The notes below the pieces were generated by a model. The model saw only the letters and a list, made by a program, of their open reading frames with translations, did no database searches and was not told the origin of the DNA. A DNA stretch of 64,000 nt from Tretioscincus oriximinensis (Eukaryota > Chordata > Lepidosauria > Squamata > Gymnophthalmidae): NCBI GenBank assembly GCA_022410635.1, contig JAJVDF010000238.1, positions 1,247,366 to 1,311,365 on the forward strand, given 5' to 3'. Below are positions 57,813-64,000 of this stretch, one piece after another (the first letter of the stretch is position 1; each line of letters starts with the position of its first letter). The position numbers were made by a program, and so were the translations under genes.

Positions 57813-58570
57813 GGGAGAGCCAGTTTGTTGAAGTGGTAAGAATGTTGCACTCTTATCTGGTAGTCTCCCAGTTCGACTCCCCACTCCTCCCTGAAAGCCA
57901 GCTGGGTGCCCTTGGGCCAGTCACAGTTCTTTAGAACTTTTTTAGAATCATAGAATCATAGAATCATAGAGTTGGAAGGGACCTGCAGGGTCATCGGGTC
58001 CAACCCCCTGCTCGATGCAGGATTCATTAAACCATCCCAGAAAGATGACTGTCCAGTCTCTGATTGAAGACTTCCAGTGACGGCAAACTCACCACCCCCT
58101 GTGGCAAACTGTTCCACTGGTTTATCACCCTGACTGTTAGAAAGTTTTTTCTGATATCTAATCTAAATCTACTCCCTTGCAGTTTCATTCCATTGTTTCT
58201 AGTCCTTCCATGTTCTAATGAGAACAGTGCTGATCCCTCTGCTCTGTGACAGCCCTTCAAATATTTGTAGACAGCTATCAGGTCTCCTCTTAGTCTTCTC
58301 TTTTGCAGACTAAACATCCCTAGATCCTTTAATCGTTCCCCATAGGACATGGTTTCCAGACCTCTCACCATCCTTGTAACTCTCTTTTGTACTTGCTCTA
58401 ATTTAGCCCAATCTACTTCACAGGGTGTCTGTTGTGGAGAAAGCAACAAAAAGCTATGTGCGCCCTCCTTTGGTTGGCCACCCTGAGACCTTCGTGTGCA
58501 CCCCCCTATGGTTGGCCGCCCTGAAGTATTCGGGTATAAGACGGGATATAAGTACAAATAAATAAATGAA
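57813..58570 (+). mobile_element. tRNA-derived SINE split by a CR1 insertion
   Basis: The head 57813-57943 (GAGAGCCAGTTTGTTGAAG, B-box-like CAGTTCGACTCCCC) and the tail 58405-58570 (CTACTTCACAGGGTGTCTG to GGGATATAAGTACAAATAAA) together equal the intact SINE at 7699-7965. The 3' part contains a partial duplication of the TGGTTGGCCGCCCTGA unit. The intervening CR1 is younger. Confidence 0.88.
57945..58405 (-). mobile_element. CR1 LINE tail nested in SINE
   Basis: The inverse 3' tail is (TAGAATCA)3 then TAGAGTTGGAAGGGACCTGC. On the minus strand ORF2 reads EQVQKRVTRMVRGLETMSYG, RRLRGDLIAVYKYLKG, then LTVRVINQWNSLPQGVV and EVFNQRLDSHLSGMV, the C-terminal end of a CR1 reverse transcriptase. The frame is unbroken for about 150 codons, so this is one of the youngest copies in the window. 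It is 5'-truncated. Confidence 0.93.
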
Positions 58571-59060
58571 TAAGATTGGTGAAACTGATCATCCAATTGG
58601 TAGTCTCAAGAAGATACGGTGCAGCAGCTATATATTGGTTCTTATAGCACTGTAATTGGGAAAGCATTTTTAAACTATTTTCAATTACCTTTCATTCCAT
58701 TTGGCCATTTGTGAGATGTTTAAAGTAGAAGGTCATTTTGTTGAACCGTTTGATCAGATTTCTGTTTATGTTCTCTATTTGATAATATTGTGATTGTAAA
58801 ACTTTCTTAGCATTAGGAGGAGTCTTTGAACATTGATGTGCTCAGTGAATTTGGATATGCTGTTTTATTTACTATTGTTTTTACTATTTTTAAGCATTAT
58901 TAGACATATTTATGTTTATTTAACGTAAACCGTTTTACTAATAGTGAAATATGAGTACCTTGAGCTTATTTATTTGGCAACTGAAATAGCCAGGCTCTTC
59001 TGCCTCTTTTTCCAGTTTTTTTGCATTTAAATGATATGATTTCATTTTGTTCCTTAACAG

Positions 59061-59308
59061 AAGAAAGGGAAAAGGATATGCCTATGAATGGATAAGGGAG
59101 TGGCTTTTAAGAGAAGGCTGGAGTTGTTGACTTTTCTTTTAGTAGATCCTATAAATCTTGACTGAACTCCGCCTCTTGAGTCTGTGAGAGACAACAGAGT
59201 TCTTTATGGTGTGGGATTTCAGGACGGAGAAGTGTCCCACTGCTTGGCAATGAAGTGTTTTAGCTCTGATAAGAATAAAACACCTTCACCCCAGGAAGGA
59301 GAGAAGTG
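59061..59308 (+). other. Possible alternative 5' UTR exon
   Basis: A plausible acceptor TTCCTTAACAG ends at 59060, and a donor AGAAGTG|GTAAGATC follows 59308. The enclosed 248 nt have stops in all frames, so it could only be untranslated. Chance pairs of splice-like sites are common in introns, so the confidence is low. Confidence 0.2.
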
Positions 59309-61482
59309 GTAAGATCAAGGGTATCTAATGAGGTCACTTTCTCTTGGCTCAAACTGTAAGAGGAAAACAGTACCAAGTAGATAAGGCTTGGCTTTCTGGA
59401 GCTGGCTGAATGCATCAAGATCGGAAGATGGCAGAAAAGATCTTTAGTATATATAGTAAGGATGGCAGCTGAAGACTTATTTTGAGTTCTTGGGAAATAG
59501 TAACTGGTAACTTAAATATCATAGTAGATCCGTGATCCTAGGGTTCCTTTGAAGTTTAGATAATTTCCTATCAGTAATTTAAGAAGATCCGCTTTAGATC
59601 ACATTGGCAATTATTTTTGTGTTTGAATGTTTTGTTGTCATTGTAAGATTGGCTTTTCTTTCCTGTTTTTCTTGATTTTAAATGTAACAGGATAGTTTAT
59701 TTTTGGGCATGCTAAAATTTAACAGCCTTCAGTTTGGATTCACAAATGACCACAGCTAATACTGTGGCCAGAGCAAGTATACATACTTACCTTACAATGC
59801 AAAAAGCAACAATTAGCCAGGGACTTTTTGGATGTTCAGTTGACATTATTTTACTTCATAATTTCCCCTATTTTTTCCTTGCACATGTTAAATATTCCTT
59901 TAGGTCTCCTTTGATTAAATTCAATAAAATGAGGTGTATATTTTACAGGGCTGCTAAATAAGTTGGTTTTAGACTCCTAGACATCTTTAATGTAATGATA
60001 ACCAATGTTGACTGAAAAATAATTGTTTTAAAAAACAAAGGGATTTTAAAAAGCATTTTGTTTTCTGTACATCACTTAGGCCTGATTCCCACACTCGATT
60101 TTCTGCGCATTGGACATACTATTACCTTCTTTCCACCCCATGGAATCACATGGATCCAGCGTTCCATGCACTCTACAGGTCTTTGCTGCAGAGTAAATAG
60201 CCACTGTATATTATCCAATTCTGCAGCCTCCATTTTATAAAATCTGAAAAAAAGCTCCCTCTGGACCTTGAGAATGCACTCATTGGCACTTGGCTAGCAG
60301 AGAATGCCTGGGAATTGTATCCAGCATCACAAAGAATGCTTGGGATTGTAGTCAGGAAGCATAGCAATGATTTCTGGGGTTTGTGATGTCTCGAGAATCT
60401 GAGGATGTAACAAAGAGAGAGAGGGAATTTCAAGGAAGATTGTAGGTAAATGGGGACATGTGTTAGCTTTAGTGTAGAATGCTCAGCCATCCCCACTTTA
60501 ACGTCTTTTGACAAGCCAGTAAAAATCTTTCTGGTTTTGTAGCCATTTCTTGGCACATTAAAAAAAATTACCATGTGTAACTGAGGGTAACAAATGACTA
60601 TNTGTCATTAAATATATAATTAAGATTGCAACTGTACTAAAAGTAGATTGTAATTCATTGCGGTCTAAGGTCTTAACATGATTACTACTATAATCATTTT
60701 TTTAGCATGAATGCAAAAGAGTCAGAGCACCTAGTTGGTTTCTGGCAATGCTGTAAAATTGCTTGAACCCTAAATTGTTTGCTGTGTGAAATATCAAATA
60801 ATGCTTGAACATTATCGAAAGGAGTCTTTCACTGCATTCTTCCCTTCTGAAGTCTCTTTGCTTAGCTCTAGATTTGTGAGAAGTTTTCCTTTTCCATTAC
60901 ATTGTAAAAGGCAGATTTATTTTCACAATTTGCAAATTATAGCTTTCAAGGCAGTGGAAGTTACAGTGTGCCAATTTGGATGCAATGCTAATTTATATTT
61001 TTATCAGAGACCAGTTTGTAACCAAGCAAGGCTTCTTAAATAAATGAGCAGAAAAAAGTGACTTTGGAGTATATGTGTAAGCAGTAATTTTTGTACTCTT
61101 ATGCTCAGATACTTGGATTTTGAAATTTGTAAGTTTGTATGCCAAGAAGAAGCATTTACATAGCTCTCCTACTAATTTGACTTGGGAAAAATATCGCAAT
61201 GGTTCATGAAAATGAATTGTTTCTATGTTTCCTTAATATCTTTAGTTTGGGAATCTAATTTCCCAATTACAGATGAGGGTTACTAATTCCAGTTACTGTA
61301 ATAATGAGGGGCTATTGCATTTCTATCCTATGAATTCAGAATTTTTTAATTTCTTATGACTATTTATATGTAGTTATGTTTAAGGTAGCAAAATTTATAA
61401 ATGGTACAGTTAGACAAAGAGCTGTACTCTGCCTTCCAGGGAGGGTAGATGGATATGGATTTTTAAAACATTTTATTAATGT

Positions 61483-61483
<1 letters not shown>

Positions 61484-61551
<68 letters not shown>

Positions 61552-61552
61552 T

Positions 61553-61599
<47 letters not shown>

Positions 61600-61600
61600 T
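61484..61600. repeat. (TTA)n/(TAG)n compound microsatellite
   Basis: About 117 nt: a (TTA)n block switches at 61521 to (TAG)n with TATTAG interruptions. Frames through it read Leu or Ile runs and have no meaning. Confidence 0.97.
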
Positions 61601-62575
61601 TTCTGCTGATAAGGAGAAGCTGGGTAGATAGATTTTCAAGGCTGCTTTCAAGTCTCCAGAAAATCAGGGCAAATATTTTTCTTGTACATTGATTGCTTTT
61701 ACAACATACTGTATAAAAATCTCAACATAGTTTATATAAGAACATTTAAAACCAGGTTCTTTTTGAAAACCTTCCTGAAACCTTTGGATGGAACAAAATG
61801 AGAAGAATGAAATGCATTCATCTTGTACCAGTAATTTAGCATTTGTTTTGCAAAAGTTAATTGCCAGTTAGTGTTGGGAAGCTGCTATATGTCACTGGTG
61901 TTCTGCTAATCAGCAGTCATTGATACGTTTCAGATAGACAGAAATGGTTTTCCTAAGCTCCATCCTTCTAAGAAAATTGAACACATGACAACAATCTGGT
62001 AAGTAATGCTTTCCACGTGCCATGACTCCTGTCTATACATTCTCTAATGAAAATCTATATTCACAGAATAATGGGTTTGTGAATATCACATTTTGGAATC
62101 GAACTATCCCAGAATGCATATGGACAGCAGGCCCCTTAGACCCCTTCCTAGAACAAAATAAGANCTGATACAGAAAGAGCTTCTGATAATTTATTTCACA
62201 GATTTCTCACACTTGAATATGGGAAGCTGCTTTGTGCTAGGTCAAACATTTTTGTCCCTCCATAGTAGCATAATTAATTGCGTCTTGAGGTGGGTGAGTC
62301 ATAAAAATGTGCTTCCCAATATTTATGTAGGGAATCATTTTTTGTAATGGGTGTCAGAAACTAGATTTGGAAACGTTGGTCTCTAAAACATGTTGCTCTA
62401 TTTTTGTTTTCTCCCAACTGTTAAATAAGTATCTATGTGAAGTTGGGCGTTCCAAAATCTTTTTATTAAAGAAGACCCTGTTACTGAGTTTTGTTTACAC
62501 TGTTACAATATTTGCAAAATAATTCTTGATATATAAAGAATCGATCTGAAATAACCTTTTTTCTTTTTTACTTAG

Positions 62576-62770
62576 GATTATTCTGGTAACACCAACTCTT
62601 CATCTCTTGCTGTTCTAGAAAGATATGAATGCAGCAGCTAGAAGAAACTTGGCAGAATGCAGTATCAGAGGACTAGTGTTAGTTTGACTTACTTGATCTG
62701 CATAAAGTCAGCTGTGACACGGATACATCGAAGAAACTATTGGAGTAACTACCTGTAAAGTGAAAGGGCC
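62576..62770 (+). promoter_or_regulatory. B4GALT4: B4GALT4 5' leader in coding exon, three upstream ORFs
   Basis: The acceptor tract CTTTTTTCTTTTTTACTTAG ends at 62575. The 195-nt leader has upstream ATGs at 62625 (21 codons with stop, to 62687), 62629 (16 codons, to 62676) and 62657 (34 codons, to 62758). The last one ends only 12 nt before the main ATG. All three are in weak contexts compared with the main start. Such uORFs usually lower translation; whether they do so here is not known. Confidence 0.8.
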
Positions 62771-63038
62771 ATGGGCTTCAGCTATGCTAGCCTTCATGTT
62801 TCCTACAAATTCAGGCTACTGATACTCTTCACCTTATGTGTCTTACTGGTGGGATGGGTTACTACTTATATTTTGGATGCTGTACGTGAAACTCAAAGAA
62901 CTGAAGATGTTGTGGGAGGTTTTAGGAGAACAACTGTTGCAACAGATGAAAAAACAGAAAATTCCCCAAAGAATCTTGTGCCTACTTTGAGTCTGCCTGT
63001 GGCTAAGTTCCCGTGTCCCTCTGTGTCTCCCTATCTGC
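62771..63038 (+). CDS. B4GALT4: B4GALT4, first coding exon (partial gene)
   Basis: Beta-1,4-galactosyltransferase 4 is a Golgi type II membrane enzyme that transfers galactose from UDP-Gal to terminal GlcNAc, with a preference for 6-sulfated GlcNAc and glycolipid acceptors. This exon encodes 89 full codons. It has a short cytoplasmic tail (MGFSYASLHVSYKFR), one membrane anchor (about residues 16-37, LLILFTLCVLLVGWVTTYIL) and a Ser/Thr-rich stem. It then has CPSVSPYL(R), the conserved start of the N-terminal galactosyltransferase domain. The SYKFRLL and CPSVSPYLR blocks match vertebrate B4GALT4. The start GGGCCATGG is a strong Kozak. The donor CTGC|GTAAGT splits an Arg codon (phase 1). Catalytic exons lie past the right edge. 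Confidence 0.95.
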
Positions 63039-63389
63039 GTAAGTTGACGCTTCTCTCTCTGTGTTGAAGTCATGATGGATTTATTTTAAAAGCCTAAATG
63101 TATAATGGGCTTGAAAGTTTGACACAGTTCCATTAAACTATATCAGATTTTCACACAAGTCTTCAAACTGATGAAGAGAACCAAATCAAATAAATGATTC
63201 AAAAATATTAAACTTGGTAATTTATTATTTGTGGAAGCTAATGCAATAACACATCTGAGTTAGTGGCAAAGTATTTTCAGTATCTCCTGTGACCCCCTTG
63301 TGCAGCAATTACTATTTCCAAATGTTTTCAGTAAATGTTGATTAGCCTTGGACATCTTGGAGGAATTTTATCCCAATCCTTTGTACAGA
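63039..63389 (+). other. Start of next B4GALT4 intron
   Basis: Begins GTAAGTTGAC. No exon or repeat is seen before the CR1-like tail at 63390. Confidence 0.8.
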
Positions 63390-63700
63390 GCATAAAAACA
63401 TCATAAGAGCCCGGCTGAATCAGGCTACAGCCCACCTAGTCCAGCATTCTGTCTCACATAGTGATCCATTAATTGTACCTGGCTACACTCAAGCAGAAGG
63501 GAAAACCTTCACCTGATCTTGAGTCTCTGCAATTGGCATTTCAGGAATACTGCCTATTGTTCCATTCTGAAAGCAGTATCCATGTAACCATCCTTGTAAC
63601 CATATGTCCATTCTTGTAACCATTTATATACCTGGCTTCCATGATTTTTGTTAAGGTATAGGTTCATCGGCCTGTGCAATTCACTTCCAGTCAATGATGT
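63390..63700 (-). mobile_element. CR1-like LINE 3' UTR
   Basis: The inverse tail AACATCATAAGAGCCCGGC, TCAGGCTACAGCCCACCTAG, CCAGCATTCTGTCTCACATA extends to the inverse ORF2 boundary near TTCCATGATTTTTGTTAAGG. A short local duplication of 'TTGTAACCAT' (63592-63628) is present. Confidence 0.8.
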
Positions 63701-63772
63701 ACCTCTAGGTTGTGGAATATGTTTCTTTGGAGTGCAGCAGTCAAATACATTATACAGTTTCCTCTTAAGGTG

Positions 63773-63965
63773 TAGGCTGACCAGATGACCCTTTTTTGGG
63801 GGGGTTGAAAACCCATTTTTGGGGTGCCTGCTGTTTTTTTCTGAGGAAAAAAAATTAAAAATCAAAATATTTTTTGAAAAAAAAATCCTCAGAAAAAACA
63901 GGGAGGCATTCCAAAACCCGGTTTTCAAACCCACCCACCCCAAAAGGGGTCATCTAGTCAGCCTA
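63773..63965. mobile_element. hAT family 1 MITE, complete, 193 bp
   Basis: The left end TAGGCTGACCAGATGACCC and the right end inverted as GGGGTCATCTAGTCAGCCTA are near-perfect. The whole element is a palindrome around 63868. An exact 8-bp duplication TTAAGGTG flanks it (63765-63772 and 63966-63973). This is the cleanest reference copy for the family. Confidence 0.95.
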
Positions 63966-64000
63966 TTAAGGTGGATTATTTCTACCAAGGCTTTATCACT

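Larger units (their letters stand above)
58571..62575. other. Non-coding, probable B4GALT4 intron
   Basis: No repeat of known family was recognised except the microsatellite at 61484. One possible non-coding exon (59061-59308) is listed separately. Confidence 0.45.

Noticed and set aside
57312..57850. Several overlapping 80-138-codon frames on both strands
   Set aside because: They lie within the CpG-rich hAT family 3 element and contain many Ns. They are transposon sequence.
62843..63073. 76-codon minus-strand frame opposite the B4GALT4 exon
   Set aside because: It is the shadow of the coding exon on the opposite strand.

Overview
The window is a stretch of vertebrate nuclear DNA, most likely from a non-avian reptile and probably a squamate. 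The evidence is a dense mix of CR1-like LINEs, L1-like LINE fragments, tRNA-derived SINEs with (AAAT)n tails, several hAT families, palindromic MITEs and Penelope-like fragments, all set in AT-rich non-coding DNA. There are no operons or bacterial-type genes, and almost every open frame of 60-250 codons is a chance frame or a transposon relic. Single N bases are scattered throughout and reflect ambiguous assembly positions.

Only one protein-coding exon can be named with confidence. At 62771-63038 on the + strand lies the first coding exon of B4GALT4 (beta-1,4-galactosyltransferase 4). It has a splice acceptor at 62575, a 195-nt 5' leader with upstream ORFs, a strong Kozak start, and a phase-1 splice donor after 63038. 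A CpG island at about 48220-48850, with a consensus donor after 48526, is the likely promoter and first non-coding exon of the same gene. The catalytic exons lie beyond the right edge.

A second CpG island at about 15437-16460 has a good splice donor on the minus strand (exon end 15920), so it looks like a divergent promoter. In human, B4GALT4 lies head-to-head with ARHGAP31, so this is a plausible 5' exon of ARHGAP31 transcribed leftwards. No ARHGAP31 protein sequence was recognised, and the assignment rests on gene order.

The rest is mobile DNA. (a) Four copies of one hAT family share the terminus TAGGCTGACCAGATGACCCC, and three have clear 8-bp target duplications. One of them (46700-47613) carries a nested L1 tail and another (30612-31096) a nested CR1 tail. 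(b) Two copies of a second hAT family and one of a third have matching 8-bp duplications. (c) Five copies of a Penelope-like repeat occur. Three have 13-14-bp target duplications, two are fold-back palindromes, and all contain a sequence resembling a hammerhead ribozyme core. (d) Six copies of a palindromic MITE and three of a shorter one were found. (e) There are about a dozen 5'-truncated CR1-like LINE tails, three L1 ORF2 C-terminal fragments, one RTE-like reverse transcriptase fragment, tRNA-derived SINEs and a probable solo LTR. (f) Large microsatellites include a compound array at 16483-16779 and a (GAA/GGA)n array grown from a SINE tail. Nesting gives a local order of insertion, for example a hAT inserted into a Penelope-like copy and a CR1 inserted into a SINE.
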